From NCBI RefSeq assembly GCF_000382045.1, contig NZ_KB907465.1, positions 59,903-123,902 on the forward strand: DNA of 64,000 nucleotides, read 5' to 3'. This DNA is from Variovorax atrisoli 110B. Its GTDB lineage: Bacteria; Pseudomonadota; Gammaproteobacteria; Burkholderiales; Burkholderiaceae_C. The notes beneath the pieces are model-generated. The model was not told the DNA's origin. It ran no database searches and saw only the letters and a program-made list of their open reading frames with translations. The translations under genes and the position numbers were made by a program. Shown one piece after another: positions 9,801 through 17,403 of this stretch. Position 1 is the first letter of the stretch. Each line of letters opens with the position of its first letter.

Positions 9801-9919
9801 ACGGTGCGGTCGGCGTATCGCGGCGAGATCTCGCCCCGAAAGCCGGCGGCGGCCAATGCATGTAGAAAACGCCGGTAGCCGCTTTGCAGCGCGACAGGGG
9901 CTGGAATGATCTCGATCAA
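6836..9919 (-). CDS. ydiJ: YdiJ-type FAD-linked dehydrogenase with Fe-S domain (D-2-hydroxyacid dehydrogenase)
   Basis: Very large flavoprotein. The N-terminal half is a VAO/PCMH FAD domain (ARGGGTGTNGQ, ELSTSNRATIGGMINTDAS) followed by the FAD-oxidase C domain (YGMFGHVDAGVLHVRP). Then come CNGNGACYNF and the 4Fe-4S segment SGCLACKSCAGQCPVKV, and a C-terminal CCG-type region (GHCTE, GCCGMSGTYGHE). This order matches E. coli YdiJ, a D-2-hydroxyglutarate dehydrogenase of 1018 residues. The TTG at 9919 gives 1027 residues and begins where YdiJ begins. A GTG at 10024 adds 35 low-complexity residues but has a better ribosome site (GAAGG), so the start is uncertain. It probably oxidises the hydroxyacid produced or imported through the two upstream genes. 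Confidence 0.9.
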   Translation of the reverse strand: MIEIIPAPVALQSGYRRFLHALAAAGFRGEISPRYADRTVLSTDNSIYQRLPQAVVFPLDAADVEILAGLLGAPEHRQVVVSARGGGTGTNGQSLTDGIAVDLSRHLNRILWIDPIRRVARVQAGVVKDQLNTALQEHGLFFAPELSTSNRATIGGMINTDASGQGSCTYGKTRDHVLELDMVMLGGNRFSSRSVDADELRVLLQEDGPVGAVWRCAHRIATQHADLIAARFPPLNRCLTGYDLAHLREPGDRFNLNSVLCGAEGSLGFVVEAEIGLLPIPRYSVLVNVRYASFMDALRDARFLMQHRPLSIETVDSQVLNLAMGDIVWQDVAEYFPVDADRLPTRGINLIEFCADSQEELRERLAAFVGHLDDDATAARIGHTVAWGKACVDKVYAMRKRAVGLLGNVPGEARPQPFVEDTAVPPEKLAEYIEEFRALLDGHGLRYGMFGHVDAGVLHVRPALDLRNAGHAALIRTISDEVASLTLKYGGVLWGEHGKGVRSEYAPKFFGPLFPALQELKAAFDPYNQLNPGKIATPAGQPAELLRIDEVPLRADADRQIDERVWQSHASAVRCNGNGACYNFDPDDAMCPSWKATRERRHSPKGRAALMREWLRLQGNAGVDVLGVAAQQPSFVVGFVRRWKTGRRRVAAGNGGSDDFSHEVYEAMSGCLACKSCAGQCPVKVNVPDFRSRFLELYHSRYSRPIKDYLIGSLEYSVPFFARVPWLYNAAMSSNLLRRMLERHAGMVDSPLLSRFDFQATLRRWGVRTATTRSLMALTDAQRARSVVLVQDAFTRYFDTHVFSAFIELASRLGYTVWLAPFMPNGKPLHVLGFLQGFGRAALKNVAMLDELGSCGVPLVGLDPAMTLVYRQEYAKLASLEMPPAVQLPQEWLLDALPPIKPQPAAGDFRLLGHCTERTNAPAAAALWPDVFARAGLKLQQQASGCCGMSGTYGHESVNVETSRHIYSLSWAPILKDGETQKTEFLATGYSCRSQAKRMEGRHLRHPVEVLLQFYTQTASPATGQRQ

Positions 9920-10085
9920 TTTCGGGGTTCCACTATTGCAAGGAGCAGTCGACCTGCCTGCCGTGGCTGCAAGCGCGTGGGCGGGAGAGCCTGTAGCGCT
10001 TCCCCCAACAGACAGCGCCTGCACAGCCGCGCCTTCAGAGAAGCCACGCGCATCGCGATCCTCTCGCCACGCGTTTCGAATCCGA

Positions 10086-11075
10086 TCAATCGGACTTCAG
10101 ACGCCCCTGCTTGACCATCTGCGCAGCCAACGCTGCCTCGGCGTTGACCAGCTTCTGGAGCGCGGCGCCGGTGCCTCCCACGGGCTCGCTGCCCAAATCT
10201 CTTATCACGTTGGAAAACTCCGGCTGGGCCACGGCCTTGGTGGCCCAATCCTGCAGGCTGGCAACGCTGGCAGCAGGCGCGCCCCGGGGCACGAACAATC
10301 CGACGAAGGTGGTCGCATCGAACGAAGGCAAGCCCAGTTGAGCAAGTGTCGGCACGTTCGCAAGAAGCCCGCCGGCCTGAGGGCCCAGCACGACGAGAGC
10401 ACGCAACGCGCCACTCTTGATGTGCGGGGTGGAGCTCGTGATCTGGTCGACCACGGCGTCGATCTGGCCGCCCATCAGATCGACCAGGGCGGGACCCGAT
10501 CCCTTGTAGGGCACGGCATTGACCTGGGCCTTGGCGGAGTCCTCAAACTGGAGCAGCGCCAGGTGGTTGGGAGACCCGGGTCCTGCATGGCCGACCGTCA
10601 CGCTCTGGCTGGCAGCCTTGGCGGCCTTGAGGAAGTCCGCCGCGGTCTTGAATCGCGCGTCGTTGGCGCGCACGACCACGACGACCGGCGTACGGCTGAG
10701 CACTGCAACGGGCGTCAGGCTGTCGGCCTTGTAGGGCAGTTTGATGATCTCCGGGAGGGTTCCCAATTGTCCGGGGGTCGCTACCAACAAGGTATGCCCG
10801 TCGGGCTCGGCCCTCGCAACCGTGCCTGTTCCTACGGCGCCGCCGCCGCCAGCTCGGTTGTCGATGACCACGGACTGCCCCACCAGCTTGGTCAGCGGCA
10901 CGCTCAGCGAGCGCGCGACGATGTCCACGTTCCCTCCCGGTGCGAAAGGAACCACCAGGGTGATCGGCTTCGAAGGAAAGCGGCCCTGCGCATTGGCGGG
11001 CTGAAATGCGGCGCAGGCAGCGAGCGATGCGGCACCTTGCAGGAAAATTCTGCGGCTGCTTTTATGAGTGAACAT
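10086..11075 (-). CDS. Bug/TctC-family receptor with twin-arginine-like signal
   Basis: 329-residue Bug receptor in the leftward operon. The N-terminus MFTHKSSRRIFLQGAAS contains S-R-R-x-F-L followed by a moderately hydrophobic stretch and ANAQG, which fits a Tat signal better than Sec; many Bug proteins in Burkholderiales carry Tat-type leaders. Fold motifs: LVVPFAPGGNVDIVARS, VIDNRAGGGGAVG, PDGHTLL, VPYKGSGPALVDLMGG. The hydrolase gene lies 21 bp upstream and the YdiJ-type gene 166 bp downstream. No transporter membrane subunit accompanies it. Confidence 0.93.
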   Translation of the reverse strand: MFTHKSSRRIFLQGAASLAACAAFQPANAQGRFPSKPITLVVPFAPGGNVDIVARSLSVPLTKLVGQSVVIDNRAGGGGAVGTGTVARAEPDGHTLLVATPGQLGTLPEIIKLPYKADSLTPVAVLSRTPVVVVVRANDARFKTAADFLKAAKAASQSVTVGHAGPGSPNHLALLQFEDSAKAQVNAVPYKGSGPALVDLMGGQIDAVVDQITSSTPHIKSGALRALVVLGPQAGGLLANVPTLAQLGLPSFDATTFVGLFVPRGAPAASVASLQDWATKAVAQPEFSNVIRDLGSEPVGGTGAALQKLVNAEAALAAQMVKQGRLKSD

Positions 11076-11096
11076 GAACGTCCCTTTTTGAAAAAT

Positions 11097-11972
11097 TCAG
11101 TCGTTCCAATAAAGCCGGGTCGGGTTGTCTACCAGGGCCTTGCGCCTGATTTCCTCGGGAAACCAGTGGGTGATGAGGTTTGCCAACTCGATGCTGGCGG
11201 TCGACGTCGCTTCGATGCCGGGATGGGGCCAGTCCGAGCCCCAGACGATGCGATCAGGATTCGCTCGCGCCAGGCTGTGCGCGAGCGGCAGCACGGAGGG
11301 ATCGACCCCCGAGCCAGTCGCGGATATCCGGTACGCGCCCGAGAACTTGACCCAGGCGCATCCCTCTTGAAGCAGGCTTCGAAGGCCCCCGACGCCCCTG
11401 CTGTCGAGGTCACCGCAGTTCGATGGATGGCCGAAGTGGTCCACCACGACGCTCATGCCCTTTTCGGTCATGCGCTGGACGAGGTCGAAATCAGAATCGA
11501 TGTTCACGAGCAGTTGGATATGCCATCCAAGGCCCTTCACTCGATCCGCAATGGATTGCAGGCCGGCGGCGGAAACACCTCCGCTGAACAGCGCATTGCA
11601 TCTGGCGCCCCTGACTCCGATTCGATGGAGTTCCTCTATCTCAGCATCCGGCGTGTCTTCGAAGATCACGGCCACGCCGCGCATGCTGCCGGGAACAGCC
11701 TCGACCAGTGTGCGTTTCAGCAGCGAGTGATCGCGGCCATACACGCTCGGCTGGACGAGAACGCAGCGATCCATGCCCAAGGGCGCATAGGCAGACCAAT
11801 ACTGTTCGATGGTGGCCGGCGGCGGGGTATACGAGCGCTCCGCGATGAACGGGAATTCCTCCGAAGATCCGAAAACATGCAGGTGCGTGTCGCATGCGCC
11901 CTCGGGAAAGATTCTTTGCTTTTCACCAGGAAGCGCTTGGGGGGCTGCGCCTTGGCGGCCTGTGATTGCCAT
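11097..11972 (-). CDS. Amidohydrolase-2 family TIM-barrel hydrolase
   Basis: 291-residue hydrolase of the same family as the gene at 4649. GACDTHLHVFG holds the HxH metal motif, VVDHFGHPS a barrel His, and VWGSDWPHPG the catalytic Asp region. PSVYGRD parallels PSTYGTD of the other copy, so the two are paralogues with clearly different sequences. It is the first gene of the leftward operon, starting at ATG 11972, 86 bp from the divergent LysR gene. Likely a lactone- or amide-hydrolysing step on a carboxylated substrate delivered by the adjoining Bug receptor; the exact substrate is unknown. Confidence 0.87.
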   Translation of the reverse strand: MAITGRQGAAPQALPGEKQRIFPEGACDTHLHVFGSSEEFPFIAERSYTPPPATIEQYWSAYAPLGMDRCVLVQPSVYGRDHSLLKRTLVEAVPGSMRGVAVIFEDTPDAEIEELHRIGVRGARCNALFSGGVSAAGLQSIADRVKGLGWHIQLLVNIDSDFDLVQRMTEKGMSVVVDHFGHPSNCGDLDSRGVGGLRSLLQEGCAWVKFSGAYRISATGSGVDPSVLPLAHSLARANPDRIVWGSDWPHPGIEATSTASIELANLITHWFPEEIRRKALVDNPTRLYWND

Positions 11973-12006
11973 GGATTCCGTACTGTCTGGTTGAGATGCA
12001 GGCCAG

Positions 12007-12036
12007 ATTGTTTTGGCTCGACTCGCTGTCAGTCAA
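12007..12036 (-). promoter_or_regulatory. Candidate sigma-70 promoter of the hydrolase-Bug-YdiJ operon
   Basis: Read leftward, TTGACT (12031-12036) and AACAAT (12007-12012) are separated by 18 bp, about 35 bp before the hydrolase start. The adjoining AT-rich stretch 12033-12057 has TCAA...TTGA ends and overlaps the LysR start, the usual place for a LysR-type operator. Promoter use and operator identity are inferred from position and sequence only. Confidence 0.45.
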
Positions 12037-12058
12037 ATTCATTACAATCAACATTGAG

Positions 12059-13024
12059 ATGAATGAAATTCAGCCATCCGCCAACCAGGATCGCGCAGCA
12101 ATCAACCTCCGCCGAGTCGACCTCAACCTTCTGGTGATGTTCGAAGCGCTCGTCGAAGAGCGAAGCGTCAGCAAGGCGGCAGCCAGGCTTAACCTGACTT
12201 CTTCGGCAGTGAGCCACGCATTGCGCCGTCTCAGGGAGCAATTCAAGGATCCCCTGATGCTGCGAACCGCGGAAGGCATGGTTCCGACCCCAGAGGCCGT
12301 TCGCCTGGCGAAGAGTTTCCGAAAGGCCTTCAGCGAAATCGAGAACGCCATAGGGGTTGCAGGTGAGTTCGACCCTGCCACCGCGAGAAGAACTTTTCTT
12401 CTGCGCGTGTCCGACTATGTCGGCATCCTCTTGCTGCCGCGCCTTTGCGTCGAACTTCGGACCGTGGCGCCGGGTGTCAGCCTCCTGGTCCAGTCTTTCG
12501 AGATGCGCCAGCCCTCAGACCGCGTCGAATACGAAGGAGTGGAGATCAGGCTCTCCGTCTCCAGGGGGCACTCCGTTCTTTCCGCCTCCAGGCGCATACT
12601 GGACGACCGATGGATGGTGTTGATGAGAAGGGGCCACCCTGCGGCATCCTCTCCACTAACCCTGGACAGGTACCTCGAACTCGGTCACCTGAAGGTCTCG
12701 GGCGTGGGCAGCAGCATCCTCGATGAACTGCTGGCCGAGCGTGGGCTGGCCCGCCAGGTCATGATCCAGGTGCCTACCTGGCAAGGCATGATGCCGGTGA
12801 TCGAATCCACGGATCTGGTTGCCGCAATGCCGGCTCACTGGATGGGAAGCGTGCTCTCAGGCTCGAACTGCGTCGCCTTTCCGCTCCCGCTGCCCGAGCT
12901 GGCTCTATCCATCGATGCCGTCTGGCATCCTCGCAACGACCACGACCCCGGCCACAAATGGTTCAGGGAGCTGATCCATCAGATCTTCGAGGAAGCGCAC
13001 AACCGGTCGCACGTGCAAGGCTGA
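12059..13024 (+). CDS. LysR-family transcriptional regulator
   Basis: 321 residues from ATG 12059. This start is preferred because the protein then opens with INLRRVDLNLLVMFEAL, the normal LysR N-terminus; an upstream ATG at 11966 would add 31 residues and read through the divergent promoter. The winged helix-turn-helix is evident in RSVSKAAARLNLTSSAVSHALRRLREQ (about residues 36-62), followed by a PBP2-type effector domain. The first eleven residues before INLRR are longer than usual. Transcribed away from the hydrolase-Bug-YdiJ operon across an 86-bp gap, it is very likely that operon's regulator, with a carboxylate effector inferred. Confidence 0.92.
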   Translation: MNEIQPSANQDRAAINLRRVDLNLLVMFEALVEERSVSKAAARLNLTSSAVSHALRRLREQFKDPLMLRTAEGMVPTPEAVRLAKSFRKAFSEIENAIGVAGEFDPATARRTFLLRVSDYVGILLLPRLCVELRTVAPGVSLLVQSFEMRQPSDRVEYEGVEIRLSVSRGHSVLSASRRILDDRWMVLMRRGHPAASSPLTLDRYLELGHLKVSGVGSSILDELLAERGLARQVMIQVPTWQGMMPVIESTDLVAAMPAHWMGSVLSGSNCVAFPLPLPELALSIDAVWHPRNDHDPGHKWFRELIHQIFEEAHNRSHVQG

Positions 13025-13089
13025 GGGCGATTCGATGAGCCGGGCGGGGTCGCTCTGCCCAGCATGATCGAGGCCTTTCTCTCGACGAA

Positions 13090-14166
13090 TCAGGCAACGG
13101 CTTCCGCCTGCGCCGCATCTCCCGCGAAGTCGATCAGCACCTTCATCGCCTTGCGCCTGTCGCTCGCCAGCTCGAAGGCCTGGCGCGCCTGCAGCATCGG
13201 GAAGGTGTGCGACACCACCGGGGAAAGGTCGACGCGCCCTTCGTTGATGAGCGTCACCGCCAGCGCGAACTCGGCATGGAAGCGGAACGACCCGCAGATG
13301 CTGAGCTCCTTCGCCACCACCATGTTCTGCGGAATGCTCACGTCGCCGCCCAGGCCGAGCTGCACGACCACGCCGCGCGGGCGCATCACCTCCAGGCCGT
13401 CGCGCAGCGCGCGTTCGTTGCCGGAGCATTCGAGCATCACGTCGAAGGTTCCCTTGTCGGCCGAGTAGCGCGAGACCCAGCCCTTGTCCTGCGCGACGTT
13501 GATCGCGTTGTCGGCGCCCATCGCGCGGGCGATGGCCAGCGGCTCGTCGACCACGTCGGTGGCCGTGATCTCGGCCGCGCCGTGCGCGCGCGCCGCCGCG
13601 ATGGCAAGCACGCCGATCGGCCCGCAGCCCGACACCAGCACGCGCCTGCCCAGCAGCGGCCCCGCGCGAGACACGCCGTGCAGCCCCACCGAGAACGGCT
13701 CGGCCAGCGCGGCCAGCCGCAGCGGCACGTGGTCGGCCACCTTCACGCATTGCGTGGCCTCGCACAGCAGCATGTTGCGGAACGCGCCCTGCACGTGCGG
13801 CGTGCGCATCGCGCTGCCGTAGAAGCGCATGTCCAGGCACTGGTTGGGCAGGCCCTCCAGGCAGTACTTGCAGGCGCCGCAGGGGCGGCTCGGGTTGACG
13901 GCCACCTTGTCGCCGATGCGCACGCTCTCCACGCCGGGCGCCACCGCCACCACGGTGCCGGCCACCTCGTGGCCCAGCACCATCGGCTCCTTGATGCGCA
14001 CGGTGCCGAAGCCGCCGTTGTGGAAGTAGTGCAGGTCGGAGCCGCAGATGCCGCCCATTGCGACCTTCACCAGCACCTGGCCGGGGCCGATCTCGCCGGC
14101 GTCCTGCTCGTCCAGGCGCAGGTCGTCGGGGGCGTGGATCACGAGGCACATGCAACGCAGGCGCAT
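13090..14166 (-). CDS. idnD: L-idonate 5-dehydrogenase (zinc-dependent MDR family)
   Basis: 358-residue medium-chain dehydrogenase that oxidises L-idonate to 5-keto-D-gluconate. Catalytic zinc region GGICGSDLHYF and GHEVAG; structural four-cysteine lobe NPSRPCGACKYCLEGLPNQC; nucleotide loop GCGPIGVLAIAAARAHG. From memory of E. coli IdnD, the segments GGICGSDLHY, APMVLGHEV, CKYC, DMRFFGSAM and SLRGSFRF have clear counterparts here (MRFYGSAMRTPHVQG, ICGSFRFHAEF), which separates it from sorbitol dehydrogenase. ATG at 14166 has GAAGAAG upstream. It lies 36 bp after the GhrB-like gene, so the two form a leftward pair opposite idnO. Confidence 0.87.
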   Translation of the reverse strand: MRLRCMCLVIHAPDDLRLDEQDAGEIGPGQVLVKVAMGGICGSDLHYFHNGGFGTVRIKEPMVLGHEVAGTVVAVAPGVESVRIGDKVAVNPSRPCGACKYCLEGLPNQCLDMRFYGSAMRTPHVQGAFRNMLLCEATQCVKVADHVPLRLAALAEPFSVGLHGVSRAGPLLGRRVLVSGCGPIGVLAIAAARAHGAAEITATDVVDEPLAIARAMGADNAINVAQDKGWVSRYSADKGTFDVMLECSGNERALRDGLEVMRPRGVVVQLGLGGDVSIPQNMVVAKELSICGSFRFHAEFALAVTLINEGRVDLSPVVSHTFPMLQARQAFELASDRRKAMKVLIDFAGDAAQAEAVA

Positions 14167-14202
14167 GGTTCTTCTTCCTTCTCTCTCTGTCAGTGTCAGG
14201 TG

Positions 14203-15156
14203 TCAGGCGACGGGGGTGATCAGGGGACGGCCCGCGAAGTGGGCCTCGAGGTTGCGGCGCACCAGTTCGCCCATGGCGCGGCGCGTCTGCTCGGTGCCGC
14301 TGCCATGGTGCGGCGTGAGCACCACGTTGTCGAGCGCCGCGAAGCGCGGGTCGATGCGCGGCTCGTTGAGGAACACGTCGAGCCCGGCGCCCGCGATGGC
14401 GCGCGTCTGCAGCGCCTGCAGCAGCGCGGCTTCGTCGACGGTGGTGCCGCGCGACACGTTCACCAGCCAGCCCCTGGGCCCCAGCGCGCGCAGCACCCCG
14501 GCATCGACGATGCCGCGCGTCGCCTCGCCGCCGGGCAGGATGACGACGAGCACGTCGCACCATTCGGCCATCGCGGCCAGGCTGGCGAAGTGGCGGTGCG
14601 GGCTATCCGCCTTCGGCGTGCGGCTGAAGTAGCCCACTTCGACGTCGAAGCCCGAGAGCCGCCGCGCGATGGCGCTGCCGATGCGGCCGAAACCCGCGAT
14701 GCCGATGCGCTGGCCGAAGACGCGCGTGGCCAGGGGCATGGCGGCATCGGCCCATGCGCCGCTTCGCACGAAGCGGTCGCCTTCCGATATGCGCCGCTGC
14801 ACCGCGAGCATCAGGCCCACCGCGAGATCGGCCACGTCGCCGTTGAGCACGTCGGGCGTGTTGGTCACGCGGATGCCGCGCGCGCGGCAGGCGGCGAGGT
14901 CGATGGCGTCTGTGCCCACCCCATAGCAGGCGACCAGCTCCAGCTTCGGCAGGGCCGCGATGAGCTCGGCGCCCGCGCCCAGTTCGCCGCGTGTGGCGAT
15001 CGCGCGGATGTCGGCCGCGTGTTCGGCGATGAAGGCCTGCCGGTCGGCCGCCTCCCAGAGCCGATGGATCGTGTAGGCCTCGCGCATGGGCGCCATGTCC
15101 CATTCAGGGTAGGTGCCCGGCATCAGGACGTGCGGGGATGCGGGGGTGGTGGTCAA
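14203..15156 (-). CDS. 2-hydroxyacid dehydrogenase, GhrB/2-ketogluconate-reductase-like
   Basis: 317-residue NAD(P)H-dependent reductase. GIAGFGRIGSAIARRL is the Rossmann loop and SRTPK after beta-2 points to NADPH. Catalytic Arg lies in VNVSRGTTVDEAAL, Glu in LNEPRID and His in TPHHGSGT. The TTG at 15156 is chosen as start because GAAGG lies seven bases before it (15164-15168). Starting at the ATG at 15201 would place an operator inside the coding region. Next to idnD and idnO, a 2-keto- or 5-ketogluconate reductase role like that of GhrB is likely but inferred. Confidence 0.85.
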   Translation of the reverse strand: MTTTPASPHVLMPGTYPEWDMAPMREAYTIHRLWEAADRQAFIAEHAADIRAIATRGELGAGAELIAALPKLELVACYGVGTDAIDLAACRARGIRVTNTPDVLNGDVADLAVGLMLAVQRRISEGDRFVRSGAWADAAMPLATRVFGQRIGIAGFGRIGSAIARRLSGFDVEVGYFSRTPKADSPHRHFASLAAMAEWCDVLVVILPGGEATRGIVDAGVLRALGPRGWLVNVSRGTTVDEAALLQALQTRAIAGAGLDVFLNEPRIDPRFAALDNVVLTPHHGSGTEQTRRAMGELVRRNLEAHFAGRPLITPVA

Positions 15157-15163
15157 TCGCGGT

Positions 15164-15168
15164 CCTTC
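15164..15168 (-). promoter_or_regulatory. Shine-Dalgarno (GAAGG) that decides the TTG start of the reductase
   Basis: GAAGG on the minus strand, seven bases before TTG 15156. Neither in-frame start farther upstream (15201, 15243) has a comparable site, and both would overlap operator sequence. Confidence 0.6.
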
Positions 15169-15178
15169 ACGGTCTTCG

Positions 15179-15198
15179 AAGATACCGGTAACTTTAAC
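15179..15198. promoter_or_regulatory. Operator-like dyad 1 (AAGATACCGGTAACTT)
   Basis: Contains the palindrome TACCGGTA centred at 15186.5. E. coli GntR and IdnR (LacI family) bind sites close to ATGTTACCGGTAACAT, so the core matches a known gluconate/idonate operator. It lies 23 bp before the TTG of the reductase, where a bound repressor would block leftward transcription. Confidence 0.65.
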
Positions 15199-15234
15199 CA
15201 TGACAGAGAGCTGGGAGAACTCAGGTTTTACCCG

Positions 15235-15263
15235 TTGACGCAAGCAAAAGATACCGGTAACTT
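15235..15263 (+). promoter_or_regulatory. Candidate idnO promoter overlapping operator 2
   Basis: TTGACG (15235-15240) and TAACTT (15258-15263) are 17 bp apart. The -10 element lies inside the second operator copy, a repression geometry. A start site near 15270 leaves a leader of about 28 nt to TTG 15298 and argues against the GTG at 15268 as the translation start. Confidence 0.5.
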
Positions 15264-15264
15264 A
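15248..15264. promoter_or_regulatory. Operator-like dyad 2 (AGATACCGGTAACTTA)
   Basis: Second copy of the dyad, identical to copy 1 over 16 bases and centred at 15255.5, 69 bp from the first centre. Two copies in one divergent promoter would allow DNA looping by a tetrameric LacI-type repressor; that is inference. No LacI/GntR regulator gene is present in the window. Confidence 0.65.
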
Positions 15265-15297
15265 TCCGTGAAGTCTGTCACGCACCAGGAAACTGCC

Positions 15298-16059
<762 letters not shown>

Positions 16060-16103
16060 CACCGTGCCGCGTACGCGCACCGGCCAGCCATGAAAGCCTT
16101 CGC

Positions 16104-17009
16104 ATGACGAAGACCTCCGCCCCGGCGACGCGCGTGGCCGTGATCGGCGTCGGCATCATGGGCTCGGCCATCTCGCGCCGGCTCCTCGAATGCGGTCATC
16201 GCGTGAGCGTGTTCGACCTCGAAGCCGCCAAGGTCGCGGCGCTCGCCGAGCACGGCGCGGCGGCGGCGGCCACGGCACGCGAGGCAGCGGCCGCGAGCGA
16301 CTTCGTCATCACCAGCCTCAACTCGGCCGCGGTGGTGGAGCGCGCCATCTTCGGCGACGACGGCATCGCCGCCGCCACGCCTGCGGACCCGCAGCGGCTG
16401 CTGATCGACATGTCGTCCATCGACCCGACTTCCACGCGACGGCTCGCGCAGTCGCTGCGCGAGCGCACGGGCATGGGCTTCGTCGATGCGCCGCTTTCCG
16501 GCGGCGCGCCCAAGGCGCTGCTCGGCCAGCTCACGGTGATGGCCGGCGGCAGCGCCGAAGACGTGCAGCGCGCACGCGCGGTGATGGACAGCCTGTGCGC
16601 CAACTACACGCACATGGGCGCGAGCGGCGCAGGCCAGACGACCAAGCTGGTCAACCAGCTGCTGTGCGCCATCGGCTTCCAGGCCGTGGCGGAAGCGGTG
16701 CGGCTGGCCGAGGCTGGCGGCGTCGATGCGTCGAAGCTGCCCGCCGCGCTGGCCGGCGGGCGCGCCGACAGCCAGATCCTGCGCGAGTTCGGTCCAAGGA
16801 TGGCCGCGCGCGACTACACGCCCACCGGCCGCATCGACAACATGCTCAAGGATCTGGAGGCGGTGCAGGCCTTCTCGCAGGGCCAGCGCCTGCCGCTGCC
16901 GCTGGCGGGCGCCGTCTCGGAACTGCACCGCACCTTCGTCGCGGCCGGACTCGGCGCGCGGGACACGGCCGAGATGATGCGGCAGTTCAGCGGCTACGAG
17001 CGCGGCTGA
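16104..17009 (+). CDS. 3-hydroxyisobutyrate dehydrogenase-family oxidoreductase
   Basis: 301-residue beta-hydroxyacid dehydrogenase. VIGVGIMGSAISRRL is the N-terminal dinucleotide motif, GFVDAPLSGGAPKA the substrate-binding motif and GQTTKLVNQLL carries the catalytic Lys. Relatives include HIBADH, tartronate semialdehyde reductase (GarR) and L-threonate dehydrogenase (LtnD); these cannot be told apart here. ATG 16104 is 44 bp after idnO. The sequence FDLEAAKV after the second strand suggests NAD. In this setting a C4-C6 sugar acid or a semialdehyde is a plausible substrate. Confidence 0.87.
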   Translation: MTKTSAPATRVAVIGVGIMGSAISRRLLECGHRVSVFDLEAAKVAALAEHGAAAAATAREAAAASDFVITSLNSAAVVERAIFGDDGIAAATPADPQRLLIDMSSIDPTSTRRLAQSLRERTGMGFVDAPLSGGAPKALLGQLTVMAGGSAEDVQRARAVMDSLCANYTHMGASGAGQTTKLVNQLLCAIGFQAVAEAVRLAEAGGVDASKLPAALAGGRADSQILREFGPRMAARDYTPTGRIDNMLKDLEAVQAFSQGQRLPLPLAGAVSELHRTFVAAGLGARDTAEMMRQFSGYERG

Positions 17010-17061
17010 ATCGCCGTCGCCTCGCCATCACACCGACACGACACAGGAAGGAAGAGAAGCC

Positions 17062-17403
17062 ATGTTCATCCGCTGCGCGTTCTTCAGGGGCCGGGTCAAG
17101 GCCGGCATGGAAGAAGCCTTCGACCGCCACGTGCACGACATGCTGGTGCCGCTGTGGACCCGCTTTCCCGGCGCGCTCGAAGTGCGCGTGCTTCGTCAGC
17201 TCGAAAGCGACGTGAGCGACCCCGAGCTCGCGATGGTGCTGTCGATCCGCTACGCAAGCCGCGAGGACATCGCCCGCGCGCTCGAATCGCCGGTGCGCCA
17301 CGAAAGCCGCGAGGTCTCGAAGAAGCTCTTCGAGATGTTCGACGGCACGGTCTTCCACACCGTGTTCAGCGCGCAGGAGTTCGCGCTCGCGAACGCTTCC
17401 TGA
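17062..17403 (+). CDS. Small ferredoxin-like alpha/beta-barrel protein (ABM/EthD type), unknown role
   Basis: 113 residues. The pattern IRCAFFRGRV, a helix (MEEAFDRHVHDMLVPLWTR), FPGALEVRVLRQ and a second helix before TVFHTVFSAQEF is that of a dimeric alpha/beta-barrel domain (ABM or EthD-like). Such proteins act as small monooxygenases, isomerases or binding proteins. ATG 17062 follows the oxidoreductase by 52 bp with AGGAAG upstream, so it is probably the last gene of the idnO operon. Its 3' end overlaps the convergent GH15 gene by 38 bp. Confidence 0.6.
   Translation: MFIRCAFFRGRVKAGMEEAFDRHVHDMLVPLWTRFPGALEVRVLRQLESDVSDPELAMVLSIRYASREDIARALESPVRHESREVSKKLFEMFDGTVFHTVFSAQEFALANAS

Noticed and set aside
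9920..10024. 35-residue N-terminal extension of the YdiJ-type protein from GTG 10024
   Set aside because: The extension is low-complexity and absent from E. coli YdiJ as remembered; the ribosome site before the GTG is good, so this remains the main alternative.
15157..15243. Longer starts of the GhrB-like reductase at 15201 or 15243
   Set aside because: They would put operator copy 1 and part of the promoter region inside the gene and lack a ribosome site; TTG 15156 has GAAGG at proper distance.
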